Part shown: positions 1 through 11,500 of the stretch, in pieces | How positions within the stretch are numbered: position 1 is the stretch's first letter | How the letters are laid out: every line of letters begins with the position of its first letter | Source of the DNA: Cystobacter ferrugineus | GTDB lineage: Bacteria; Myxococcota; Myxococcia; Myxococcales; Myxococcaceae | NCBI RefSeq assembly: GCF_001887355.1 | Contig: NZ_MPIN01000007.1 | Span: forward strand, 208,888-272,887 | Direction: 5' to 3' | Length of the DNA: 64,000 bases | Notes under the pieces: generated by a model | What the model was told of the DNA's origin: nothing | Seen by the model: only the letters and a program-made list of their open reading frames with translations | Databases searched by the model: none | Position numbers and translations under genes: made by a program

Positions 1-1
1 C

Positions 2-208
2 ATGGAGGCCTTCGAGAACCCGACGCCCGAGAACTCCGCTTCTCGTTGCGCCGAGGAGTCGGGCCTCAACCCGGACTTCGACGCGGTGTGCGTCGCGGAC
101 ATCGGCCCGCCGCTCATCAAGCGGGATGATGATGGCAACGTCATCTCCAGCACGCCCCGGGGCGGATGCGTGCCGAACCCGAAGAAGGGCGTTCCCTCCT
201 TCAAGTAG
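2..208 (+). CDS. 3' end of a hypothetical protein (probably 5'-truncated by the window)
   Basis: An open frame enters from the left edge and stops at 206-208. The visible 68 residues contain three Cys and a Pro/Gly/Asp-rich tail, a pattern common at the C-terminus of myxobacterial secreted or lipoproteins, but I recognise no family. The Met at position 2 is probably internal, because the frame could continue upstream of the window. A strong hairpin follows 9 nt after the stop, which supports this being a real transcription unit end. Confidence 0.5.
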   Translation: MEAFENPTPENSASRCAEESGLNPDFDAVCVADIGPPLIKRDDDGNVISSTPRGGCVPNPKKGVPSFK

Positions 209-217
209 TTGACCCCA

Positions 218-249
218 CACCCGGCGCCTGGTTCGTTGCCCGCCGGGTG
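218..249 (+). terminator. Hairpin after the first gene
   Basis: Perfect 9-bp inverted repeat (CACCCGGCG at 218-226, CGCCGGGTG at 241-249) with a 14-nt loop, just downstream of the stop at 208. There is no U-tract, so it may be a weak intrinsic terminator or an mRNA 3'-end stabiliser. Confidence 0.4.
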
Positions 250-349
250 GTAGTGAATCGCGGCCCTGGTCGCCCCCTCCCTCGGGAGTGGCGCGCCAGG
301 GCCGCGGTGTTATGGAGGTCCATGGTTTCACGGTTGCCCAGGAAGGTGC

Positions 350-1885
<1,536 letters not shown>

Positions 1886-1978
1886 CGGTTGGTGCGTGCC
1901 GCCCTTGCCCCCCGCCTCCCGCTGTCTGTTAGAAGGCCGCATGCGCCGCTCCCAGGCGCCAGGAGGCTTGCAGCCGCA

Positions 1979-2902
1979 GTGAGCACGGATCGGGTGGACA
2001 AGGCGTGGCAGCGCAAGGGACTGAAGGATTACTCGACGGAGGCCATCGTCGGCACGCTCGGGCACTACGGTGTCCAGGTGCAGGAGGCGGACTTCCGCCA
2101 GCTCGCCGAGAAGCAATACCCCACGGGCATCGCCCAGGGGTGGATGGCGGCGTGGAAGGGCACGGGCCAGTTCGCCCCCTTCCCGTTCGCCGCCGCGGGT
2201 GAGCTGTGGCGGCGCTGGTTGTCCGACCGGCTCGCCCCCTATGAGCTCTCCGAGAGCCTCGCCCAGCTCATGGGCTCGCTCGGGGCGCTGCTCCAGGGTG
2301 GGCCCCAGGCCGCCGTGGCTCCCGCCTTCGAGCGGATGAACGCGGTGCGCCAGCGCGTGCCCGTCAACGACAAGGGCGAGCCCGAGCCCGGCTTCATGCA
2401 GGAGGCCCTCCGGGTGTTCGACGAGCGCGCCGCCCGCGCGTTCGACGACCTGGCCGAGATGCTCGCCAAGGCGGGTCACAACGAGGCCGCCGACTCCTTC
2501 GCGGACCTGGAGGAGTTCCTCCTGCCGGATCGCCGGGGCGTGTCCAAGCCCATCATCCGCGCCTCCCGCGGTGAGCGCGACGCGGCGCTCGAGGATCTGC
2601 AGAAGGTGGCCGGGGACGGCGCGCGCACGCCGCTCTCGCGCGTGCTCGCCGTGGATGCCCTGCTGCACCTGGGCGCCAACGACAAGGTGGCCACCGTGGG
2701 CCGTCCCCTCCTCGAGGAGGCCGAGCGCATCCAGGACTGGCACATGGCCCTGGACGTCATCGCCCGCCTGGAGCACGCCTACAAGCAGCTCGGGGAGAAG
2801 ACGGCGCTCGCCGCGCTCGCCCAGGATCGCGCTCGGGTGGAGAAGGCGCACGACGAGGCCCATCCGAACCACAAGCGCCAGCACCAGCACCACTCGCACT
2901 GA
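1979..2902 (+). CDS. Conserved hypothetical protein with His-rich tail
   Basis: 307 aa from a GTG at 1979, preceded by AGGAGG at 1961-1966 (12-nt spacer). An upstream in-frame start at 1889 is less likely because it lies only 3 nt after the previous stop and lacks a clear ribosome site. The protein is mostly alpha-helical and charged, starts VSTDRVDKAWQRKGLKDYS, and ends in a His-rich tail (HKRQHQHHSH). That tail might bind metal, but this is inference. It has no signal peptide or membrane segment. I recognise no family. It probably shares a transcript with the radical SAM gene. Confidence 0.6.
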   Translation: MSTDRVDKAWQRKGLKDYSTEAIVGTLGHYGVQVQEADFRQLAEKQYPTGIAQGWMAAWKGTGQFAPFPFAAAGELWRRWLSDRLAPYELSESLAQLMGSLGALLQGGPQAAVAPAFERMNAVRQRVPVNDKGEPEPGFMQEALRVFDERAARAFDDLAEMLAKAGHNEAADSFADLEEFLLPDRRGVSKPIIRASRGERDAALEDLQKVAGDGARTPLSRVLAVDALLHLGANDKVATVGRPLLEEAERIQDWHMALDVIARLEHAYKQLGEKTALAALAQDRARVEKAHDEAHPNHKRQHQHHSH

Positions 2903-2917
2903 GCCGGTGCGTGGGCC

Positions 2918-2945
2918 CCCCTCCCGCCCTCGCGCGCGGGAGGGG
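2918..2945. terminator. Bidirectional hairpin between convergent genes
   Basis: Perfect 9-bp stem (CCCCTCCCG at 2918-2926, CGGGAGGGG at 2937-2945) with a 10-nt loop. It lies between the stop of the + gene (2902) and the stop of the - gene (2952). It has no U-run on either side, so it is terminator-like rather than canonical. Confidence 0.45.
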
Positions 2946-2951
2946 CGGCGC

Positions 2952-3551
2952 TCAGTAGGGCACGTCTTCCTCGGGCTGCTCGTGCGTGGGGGGTGGGACC
3001 TCGGCCACCGCCGTGTCGGAGGCGGGCTCCTCCCGCGCGCCGCCCCGGCGGGGCAGGGGGATGCACTTCACCCCGGGCACCGCCTCCTGCACGTCCTTCA
3101 CCGGCACCACCGCGCCCACCGTCGTGTAGCGGATGGCGCCCGTCTGCGTGAAGGTGTGCCGCAGCTCGTACCCCTTCGCCCTCGGCAGGAACCACTCGCG
3201 CACCGCCTTGAGCGGCAGCACGTGCAGCTCGTTCTGCACGAGGAACACGTACACCATGAGGTCCGCGCCGCTGTAGAGGAAGCAGCCCGGCGTGTCCCGC
3301 TCCAGGTTGGACACCAGCTCGAAGAAGTAGCGCTTGCGGCGGGGCTGCCGATCGCCCTTCACCTCGATGCCGCGCACCTCGCCCGAGGGCAGCTCCCAGA
3401 GCAGATCCACGCCCCGGTGCTGGAAGCGGGGATCCTCCTGCACGTCATGGACGCGCGAGCCGGGCTCGGCCGATTGCAACCACGTCCGGGCGTGTTGCAC
3501 GGCCCGATCGGCCGCGCCCATCACGCCCCTCATGCTGAAGCCGCGTGCCAT
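2952..3551 (-). CDS. Hypothetical protein with a PD-(D/E)XK-like nuclease core
   Basis: 199 aa. The segment around residues 38-75 reads GVDLLWELPSGEVRGIEVKG. An acidic residue on one strand (GVDLLW) followed by GIEVKGDR is the D...ExK layout of the PD-(D/E)XK nuclease superfamily. A helix (FFELVSNLERD) and further strands come next, as in that fold, and the C-terminus is acidic and Pro-rich. The start ATG (3551) overlaps the stop of the upstream DUF4920 gene by one base (TGATG), so the two are translationally coupled. Assignment rests on motif pattern only; the protein could be catalytically inactive. Confidence 0.5.
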   Translation of the reverse strand: MARGFSMRGVMGAADRAVQHARTWLQSAEPGSRVHDVQEDPRFQHRGVDLLWELPSGEVRGIEVKGDRQPRRKRYFFELVSNLERDTPGCFLYSGADLMVYVFLVQNELHVLPLKAVREWFLPRAKGYELRHTFTQTGAIRYTTVGAVVPVKDVQEAVPGVKCIPLPRRGGAREEPASDTAVAEVPPPTHEQPEEDVPY

Positions 3552-4099
3552 CAGCGGCGCAGCTCGACACCGGTGGCCACCAGCTGCACCTCGCGCGGCT
3601 TGCCGTCGGCGCCCCGGGGGACGATGGCGCCCTCGGCCTCGTAGTGGCTGGCCATCGACTCGCTCAGCTCGGACACCTTCACCACACCCTCCACGCGCGC
3701 CTGCGAGCCCGCCGCGTCCACCGGCACGAAGAAGCCATAGTCCTTGAACGTCACCCGCACCCCGGCGCCCTTGTCCCCGGTGGCCAGCTCCATCCAGCAA
3801 CCCTTCTTCTGGCACGCCTTGCGCACCTGTCCCTCCACCCGCACCGTCTTGCCGTCGTGCGGCTGGGGCTTGGCCAGCAGGTCGGCGAGCTTCACCGCCG
3901 GGGCGCCCTTGAGGGCCTCTCCACGCGTCAGCGTCCAGCCCGCGTTGGGCTTCGCATCGGCGGCGGCTTCCTTCGGGTGAGGACAGTCCTCCTGGACGGC
4001 GGGCTTCGCGGCGGGCTTCTGCCCGGCGGCCGGGTCGCCGGCGAGCGCCACGAGGGGAAGAGCGAACAGCGTCACCAGGGTCGCGCGGAAGGTCTTCAT
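3551..4099 (-). CDS. DUF4920 domain exported protein
   Basis: 182 aa with a Sec signal peptide (MKTFRATLVTLFALPLVALAG). The mature part contains the DUF4920 core: VRVEGQVRKACQKKGCWMEL, then GVRVTFKDYGFFVP. This family is an OB-fold-like periplasmic protein with a conserved Cys pair (CQKKGC here). Its function is not established; metal or redox binding is plausible. The gene is first in a two-gene leftward unit with the PD-(D/E)XK-like gene. It is divergent from the DUF2752 gene with only 36 nt between starts, so the two promoters must be compact or overlapping. Confidence 0.75.
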   Translation of the reverse strand: MKTFRATLVTLFALPLVALAGDPAAGQKPAAKPAVQEDCPHPKEAAADAKPNAGWTLTRGEALKGAPAVKLADLLAKPQPHDGKTVRVEGQVRKACQKKGCWMELATGDKGAGVRVTFKDYGFFVPVDAAGSQARVEGVVKVSELSESMASHYEAEGAIVPRGADGKPREVQLVATGVELRR

Positions 4100-4135
4100 C
4101 CCTCACCGATAGCCCGAAGCCTTTGGGCGGGCAAG

Positions 4136-4597
4136 ATGCCCTCCTTCCCGAGTACACTGCTGGACGTGAAGGTCTTCCTGCCCAAGCCCAACCGCACCTT
4201 CGGGGCGAGCGATGTGCTCGGCCTGTTGGGGCTCGTCGGTCTGCTCGTCGCCCGCTACATCCCCGTGGCGAAGCTCATCCCCTTCTGGGGGTGCACCCTG
4301 CGCGAGACGACCGGCTGGCCCTGTCTGGGCTGCGGGCTCACGCGTGTGGCGGACCGCGTCGCCCACTTCCAGTTCGCCCTCGCCTGGCAGGCCAATCCCC
4401 TGGGCACGGTGGCCGCCTTCTTCTTCGCCCTCATGGTCGTGGTGACGGTGCTGCACCTCGTCTTCGCCATGCCCGTGCCCGAGCTCCAGCTCTCCCCCCG
4501 GGAGTGGCACTGGGTGCGCATCGTCTGCGTCATCGTCGTCCTCCTCAACTACGCCTGGGTGGTGGTGACGACGAAGTTCCCCCACCTGCTCGCCTAG
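4136..4597 (+). CDS. DUF2752 small membrane protein
   Basis: 153 aa with two to three predicted transmembrane segments. It carries the DUF2752 signature TGWPCLGCGLTRV, a Cys-rich loop between helices (Cys plus CG-LTR). The family's function is unknown. ATG 4136 is chosen; a GTG at 4166 is an alternative that would remove ten residues. The plsY GTG start lies 9 nt after the stop, so the two are probably one operon. Family call is good from the motif. Confidence 0.75.
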   Translation: MPSFPSTLLDVKVFLPKPNRTFGASDVLGLLGLVGLLVARYIPVAKLIPFWGCTLRETTGWPCLGCGLTRVADRVAHFQFALAWQANPLGTVAAFFFALMVVVTVLHLVFAMPVPELQLSPREWHWVRIVCVIVVLLNYAWVVVTTKFPHLLA

Positions 4598-4606
4598 GGC
4601 CCCACC

Positions 4607-5188
<582 letters not shown>

Positions 5189-6426
5189 GCCCCTCGCGCC
5201 CGGCCGCGCATGCGCCGCCGGGTAGCCGAGCAGCGTGCAGGCGATGGGACCGTTCCACAGCTCCCTCCGGCTGCTCGGGCGCGCATGGAAGGCGCTCTCG
5301 AAGGCCGGGTTGCCCGAGAGCACGAACAGCCGCCAACCCTTCTGGGCCCGGAGGCTGTCGCCCAGCTTGAAGTAGAAGCTCTTCATCCCCTTCTGCCCCC
5401 CCGAGCCCAGGCGGTCTCCATAGGGCGGGTTGGTGAGCAGCAGGCCCCCGGATTCGGGCAGGGCGGGCAGCTTCGTCGCGTCACCCTCTTCGATCCGGAT
5501 CTCCTCCGTCAGCCGCGCCGCCTTCACGTTGCGCCGCGCCGCCTCGAGCGCCTCGGGATCCTTGTCGAAGCCGAGCAGCGGCACCGTCACCTTGCGCTCG
5601 TTGCGGCGGGCATCCGCGCGCAGGTCCTCGAGCAGCTCGCGCGCGCGGGCGCCCAGGTGCGGCCACTTCTCCACGGCGAAGTCCCGGGCGATGCCGGGCG
5701 CGCGCCGGCGGGCGATGAGGCCGCCCTCGATGAGGATCGTCCCCGAGCCGCACATGGGGTCCACCAGCGCCTCCTCGCCGGTGTAGCCCGCGGCGCGCAA
5801 GAGGGCCGCCGCGAGCGTCTCCTTGAGGGGAGCGGGGGTGGGGCGCACGCGGTAGCCCCGGCGGTGCAGGGGCTCGCCGCACAGGTCCAACGAGAGCGAC
5901 AGCTTCTCGCGCACCAGGTGGGCCACCACGCGCACGTCCGGGTTCTTCGGGTCCACGTCCGGCCGTGAGCCGCGCTTGTCGCGCATCCGGTCCACCACCG
6001 CGTCCTTCACCTTGAGCGCCACGAAGCCCGTGTGGCTGTGCTCGCTGTCCTTGAGCGTGGCCTCCACCGCGAAGGTCGTCTCGGGCGTGAGGTGCTCCTC
6101 CCAGGGCACGCTGGCCACGGCGTCGTACAGGCCGTCCGCGCCCCGGGCCTCGAATTCCCCCAGCGGGTAGAGCACGCGCATGGCGATGCGCGACCAGAGG
6201 CAGACCTTGAGGGCCTCGTCGAGCGAGGCCAGGAAGCGCACGCCTCCCCGGTCCTGCCGGATGCGGCGCGCGCCGAGTTCCTTGAGTTCGTCGGCGAGGA
6301 GTTCCTCGGTGCCGCGGGCCGTGGTGGCGAAGAGGGCGAGACGTTCAGCCATGCCCCCCGCCTTACCAAGTCGCCCCGCGCGCTACCACTTCATCCACGC
6401 GGGAAGGGAAGGCGGCGCTCCCCCGC

Positions 6427-7656
6427 TCAGGCCTGGACAGGCACGGCGGGGGGCTCGGCCCGGCGCTCCTCGGGGCGCACGAGGAGGACGTAGACGAGCA
6501 GGGCGGAGAGCGCGAAGCCCGCCATGACTCCCGTGACGGCGAGCGCGCTGCGCCCATCGAAGAACCAGGCCACGAGCGCGCTGGCCAGGGCCGCTCCGAG
6601 CATCCTCAGCCCGCTGAGCACCGCGGAGGCCACACCGGCGATCTTCGCCATGGGCTGGAGCGCCCCGTGCGTGGCGTTGGGCGAGATGAGCCCGATGCTG
6701 AAGTGGCACACGAAGAACACGGGCATGAGGGTGCCCAGACGGGCCATTCCACCCAGGGTGATGAGCACGAGCACCGTGGCGCCGGTGACGCACAGGGCCA
6801 TGCCCACCTTCAGCAGCGTGGCGGCGGACACGCCCCGGGAGCTCAGCCGCCCATTGGTGAACGCGCCCGTCATCGACGCCACGGCGGTGATCGCGAAGCA
6901 CAAGCCGTAGACGGTGGGGGAGACGCCCAGCACGTCCATCAACACCAGGGACGAGCCGGAGATGTAGGCGAAGGCGCATCCGAACGACAGGGCGTTGATG
7001 ATGGAGTACCCGATGCTGCGCTTGTGGCGGATCGCCTGCCCGTAGTCGCGCACGAGCCCCTTCACCGACAGGGTCGCCCCCGCCTCCCGCCGCGCGGATT
7101 CCTCCAGGCCGAGCCCCGCCGCCATCAGGAGCACCACCCCGCCCGCGGCGAGCGTGGCGTAGATGAAGCGCCAGTGGGCCACCGTCAGCACCCAGGCGCC
7201 GATCGTGGGGGCCACCATGGGCGCCACGCCCATCACCAGGGTGACGTAGGACAGTCGGGCCCGTGCGGTCGCGCCCTCGAACAGATCCCGGATGATGGCG
7301 AGCACCAGCACCGAGCCGGCTCCCGCGCCCGCTCCCTGGATGAAGCGCCAGGACAAGAGGACCGGCAGGGAGTGGGAGAGGGTGCAGCCCACGCCGGCCA
7401 CCGCGAACACCGTGCAGCCGATCAGCAGCAACGGCCGCCGTCCGTAGCGATCCGACAGGGGCCCGTAGACGAGCGGCGCCAGGGCGAACCCCAGCATGAA
7501 GAGGCTCAGCGACAGCGACGCCCCGGCCGACGTCGTCCCGAGGGACTGGGCCATGACCGGGAGCGCCGGCAACCCCATGTCGATGGAGAACGGCGGCAGC
7601 ATGCTGAGCGCGCCCAGAAGCAGGGTGAAGGCAAAGGAGGTGGGCCGGATTCGCAA
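6427..7656 (-). CDS. Bcr/CflA-type MFS multidrug efflux transporter
   Basis: About 409 aa with 12 predicted transmembrane segments and DHA1 drug:H+ antiporter features: PFSIDMGLPALPVMA at TM1, the loop 2-3 motif GPLSDRYGRRPLLL, and a GPxxG-like motif C region. I chose a TTG start at 7656 because GAGGA lies 5-6 nt upstream and the length fits the family. An ATG at 7713 adds 19 unconvincing residues and lies inside the direct-repeat operator. It is divergent from the IclR gene, which probably regulates it. The substrate is unknown. Confidence 0.82.
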   Translation of the reverse strand: MRIRPTSFAFTLLLGALSMLPPFSIDMGLPALPVMAQSLGTTSAGASLSLSLFMLGFALAPLVYGPLSDRYGRRPLLLIGCTVFAVAGVGCTLSHSLPVLLSWRFIQGAGAGAGSVLVLAIIRDLFEGATARARLSYVTLVMGVAPMVAPTIGAWVLTVAHWRFIYATLAAGGVVLLMAAGLGLEESARREAGATLSVKGLVRDYGQAIRHKRSIGYSIINALSFGCAFAYISGSSLVLMDVLGVSPTVYGLCFAITAVASMTGAFTNGRLSSRGVSAATLLKVGMALCVTGATVLVLITLGGMARLGTLMPVFFVCHFSIGLISPNATHGALQPMAKIAGVASAVLSGLRMLGAALASALVAWFFDGRSALAVTGVMAGFALSALLVYVLLVRPEERRAEPPAVPVQA

Positions 7657-7684
7657 GGGCGTCCTCAATGGGGTGTATCGCGAT

Positions 7685-7712
7685 GCGGTACAGTGTATTG
7701 TAAAGCGGTACA
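7685..7712. promoter_or_regulatory. Candidate IclR operator: direct repeat of GCGGTACA
   Basis: GCGGTACA occurs at 7685-7692 and again at 7705-7712. The copies are 20 bp apart (two helical turns) and flank an AT-rich core (GTGTATTGTAAA), in the gap between the divergent MFS and IclR genes. On the minus strand TTTACA (7704-7699) could be a -35 element. IclR regulators commonly bind such sites in the shared promoter; binding here is inferred. Confidence 0.4.
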
Positions 7713-7761
7713 TAGGTAGAGGCCAACGGAGCGGGTGTCAATCCAAAGGTCCGAGGAGCCC

Positions 7762-8583
7762 ATGACGGAGAAGGACGAGGTGGAGAAAGAGGAGGGGGGA
7801 CGGCGGGGCGAGAGCATCCAGGTGATCGCCCGGGCGGCGGCCATCCTGCGGGCGCTCGCCGGCCAGTCGGACGGGCTGAGCCTGGGGCAGATCGCCAGGC
7901 GGGTGGAGCTGCCCCGGTCCACGGTGCAGCGCATCGTCGGCGCGCTGGCGGCGGAGCAACTGGTGACGGTGGGCCGGACGGGCGAGGGCGTGCGGCTGGG
8001 GCCGACCCTGGCGCTGCTGGCCGCCGCCGCGCAGACGGATCTGCTCTCCGTGGCGCAGCCGCACCTCGAGGCGCTCACGCGGCGCGTGCACGAGACGGTC
8101 AACCTGTCGGTCTTCCAGGGCAACCAGGCCGTCTGCGTGGCGATCAGTCAGTCGGAACGGGAGCTGAGCGTGCGCTCCTTCCTGGGCAGTTCCTTTCCGC
8201 TGTACTGCACCGCCCATGGCAAGGCGCTGCTCGCGGAGATGTCGGACGAGGACGTCACCCGGCTCGTCGGCTCGCGCATCGAGCCACTGACGGTCAACAC
8301 GGTGCGCTCCCTGCCCCAGTTGCTGGCGCAACTGCGCGAGGTGCGCGAGCGGGGAATGGCCTTCGACCTCGGTGAGCGCACGGAGGGCATCTGTGCCGTC
8401 GGGGTCACGCTGCGGCTGGCGACCGGGCCCCGCTATGCCCTGTCGATCCCGGTGCCCTCCCTGCGCTTCGAGGCACAGCTCCCCATGCTGCGCGAGGAAC
8501 TGCTGCGCTGCCGGGAGGACATCGAGGCCGCGGCGGGAGTGGCCCTGCGTCCCGCCGCGTCGTTCGTTGGAAAACCGGAGTAG
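7762..8583 (+). CDS. IclR-family transcriptional regulator
   Basis: 273 aa. An N-terminal winged helix-turn-helix (residues ~15-75, containing SLGQIARRVELPRSTVQRIV) is followed by an IclR effector-binding GAF-like domain with LYCTAHGKALLAEM and ERTEGICAVGV. The start is ATG 7762, with GAGGAG 4 nt upstream; an in-frame GTG at 7735 is possible but lacks that site. The gene is divergent from a drug-efflux gene with a shared operator-like repeat, so it likely controls that transporter and itself. It ends 9 nt before the convergent ftsK stop. Confidence 0.88.
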   Translation: MTEKDEVEKEEGGRRGESIQVIARAAAILRALAGQSDGLSLGQIARRVELPRSTVQRIVGALAAEQLVTVGRTGEGVRLGPTLALLAAAAQTDLLSVAQPHLEALTRRVHETVNLSVFQGNQAVCVAISQSERELSVRSFLGSSFPLYCTAHGKALLAEMSDEDVTRLVGSRIEPLTVNTVRSLPQLLAQLREVRERGMAFDLGERTEGICAVGVTLRLATGPRYALSIPVPSLRFEAQLPMLREELLRCREDIEAAAGVALRPAASFVGKPE

Positions 8584-8592
8584 GTGGGGGCC

Positions 8593-11500
8593 TCAGGCGC
8601 CCGCCATCTCGCCCAGGTTGCGGATGAGCACCTCGCGCGGCTTGGCCCCGTCCGCCGGGCCCACCACGCCATCGCGCTCCATGCGCTCGATCATTCGCGC
8701 CGAGCGGTTGTAGCCGATGCGCATCTTGCGCTGGAGCATGGAGATGGACACGGCCTTCATCTCGCTCACCGTGGCCAGCGCCTGATCGTACAGCTCGTCG
8801 GACAGATCGTCCTCCTCGCCGCCACCGCCCTCGCCGTCCTCGTCGCGCGGCTTGAGGATGGACTCGTCGTAGACGGGCTTGCCCTGGGCCTTGAGGTGGT
8901 CCACCGCCCCCTTGATTTCATTCTCGGAGACGAAGGCACCGTGCACGCGCTGCAGGTGCGCGCTCGTGGGGGGCATGATGAGCATGTCGCCCATGCCCAG
9001 CAGGGCCTCGGCGCCCACCGTGCCCAGAATGGTCATCGAGTCCGGCTTGGAGCGCAGCATGAAGCTGATGCGCGTGGGGAAGTTGGCCTTGATGATGCCC
9101 GTGACGACGTCCGTGGACGGACGCTGCGTGGCCACCATGAGGTGGATGCCGGCGGCGCGCGCCATCTGCGCCAGGCGCGCCACGTACGTCTCCACCTCGC
9201 GGCTGGCCACCATCATCAGGTCGGCCAGCTCGTCGATGATGACCACGATGTAGGGCAGCTTCTTCCACTCCTTCTTCTCCTCCTCGGGAGTGGAGGACTC
9301 GCCCGCGGCCTCGAGCGCGGCGTCCACCGCCTCGTCCATGCCGTCATCACCGTCCGCGTCGGCTTCCGCGGCGCTCTGCTGCTCGGGCGCGTCGTCGGAC
9401 TCGGGCAGGGCCTCGCGCATCTCCTCGTCGTCGTCGAAGCGGGGCGCGGCGACGCCCGGACCCGTGCTCGCGGCGGCGGGGGTGGGCTCCTCGATGACGG
9501 CATCCTCGGGGGTGGCCACGTCCACCACGAGCACCTTCTTGGGCTTCTTGGGCGCGGCGGTGGCCTTGCGCGGGGCGGCCTCGGTGGCGCGCGCGGCGCG
9601 CTCGGCCTCGTTGGTCTCCACGAACTTGTTGAAGCCGGCGATGTTGCGCACGCCCGCCTCGGACAGCATCTGGTAGCGTCGCTCCATCTCCTCCACGGCC
9701 CAGCGCAGCGCGAGCGCCGCCTTCTTCGGATCCGTCACCACGGGCAGGAGCAGGTGGGGGATGCCCTCGTAGACGGACAACTCGAGCATCTTCGGGTCCA
9801 CCATGATGAAGCGCACCTCCTCGGGCGTGGACTTGAGGAGGATGCTCATGATCATGGAGTTGACCGCCACGGACTTACCCGAGCCGGTGGTACCCGCGAT
9901 GAGCAGGTGGGGCGCCTTGGCCAGGTCGAAGACGTACGGCATGCCCTCGATGTCCTTGCCCACGCACATGGTGAGCTTGCTGCTGGCCTTCTGGAACACG
10001 TCCTGCTCGGCGATCTCCTTGAGGTAGACCGTCTCGCGGTCGCGGTTGGGCACCTCGATGCCGACCACGCCCTTGCCGGGGATGGGGGCGACGATGCGCA
10101 CGCGCATGGCCTCCATGGCCATGGCCAGGTCGTCCTGGAGCGCGGCGATCTTGCTCACCTTGATGCCGGGGCCCGGGAGGAACTCGTACATGGTGACCAC
10201 GGGGCCGGGACGGATCTCCACCACCTCGCCGGTGATGCCGAAGTCGGCGAGCTTGGCGCGCAGCTTCTCCGCCGTGGTGAGGAAGGCGTCCTTGTCGAGC
10301 GCCGAGCGCTCCTTCTTCTCGATGGCGAGCACGTCCATCGGCGGCAGCGAGAAGCTGGTGCGGCCTCCCACGAACTGGAACTCGTGCTCCTTCTTCTTCA
10401 CCACGGCGGTGGGTTTGGGCGGGGCCTTGGGCTCCACGATGAGCGGGGTGCGCGCCGCCTGGGGAGCGGGAGGCGCGGCCGGAGCGGGCACGATCGCCGC
10501 GGGCGAGGCGAGCGCCAGGGCGGACGCGGCGGGCGACGGGGCCGGAGCCTCGGCGTCGGGGGCCTCGGCGAGCGCCTCCATGGCCGGGCCGGTGACGATG
10601 TTGGGCGCCTTGCCCCGCTTGCCCTTGGCGGCATCCGCGGGCGGCGGCTGGGGGACGGCGGGTGCGATGGGCACGGCGTTGGCGGCCCCCGAGGGGGACA
10701 GGAAGGATGCCCACACCGGATCCGCGCCGGGGGCGGGCCTGGCGGCGGGGACGGGGGCGGTGACGATGTTGGGGACATGGGCGGGGGCGTCGGCGGCCTT
10801 GGCGCGCGCCTCGCGGGCGGCGTCCTTGGCCTCCTTGGCGGTCTTCTTCGCGAGCGCGAGGCGCTCCTTCTCCTCCTGACGCGCCAGGCGCAGGGCCTCC
10901 TCGGCCATGAGCTCCGCCTCGGCGGCCTCGGCCTCGGCGACGAGCTGCTCGGCCTCCTCCAGCTCGGCCTCCTCCTGCTCGATCTGCGCGAGGAAGGCGG
11001 CCTCCTCCTCATCCTCCTGGGCGGCGCGCTCCTTGCGCTCCTTGTAGGCCTCCTTCTGCTGCTCCCAGAAGGCGAGGGCGGCGGCCTCCACCCGCTGGCC
11101 GAGCGCGCACGCCCCGCTCCACGCGAGCGAGCACAGCTTGAGGAAGGTGTACTGGGTGCCCACGATGAGGGCGGCGGCGCACACGGTGGTCACCAGGATG
11201 ATGGTGCCCACGGTGGAGAAGAGACCCACCAGCATCCCTCCGAGCGTGGCGCCCACGAAGCCGCCGGGCGGGTGGGCCTGGCCGGGCTGGTTGCCGATGA
11301 AGAGCTGGGCGAGCACCGCGCCGCTCAGGGTGAGCAGCACGAGCGCCACCATCTGGGGCCAGCGGCGCCGCTCCCGGTTGCCCACGAAGACGATCATGGC
11401 GGCGTAGAGCCCACACAGGGGCAGCAGATACGCCCAGAAGCCGAGCAGGCCGCGCAGGTTGTCGGCGATGAGGTGGCCGATGGGGCCCACCGCGTTCTGG

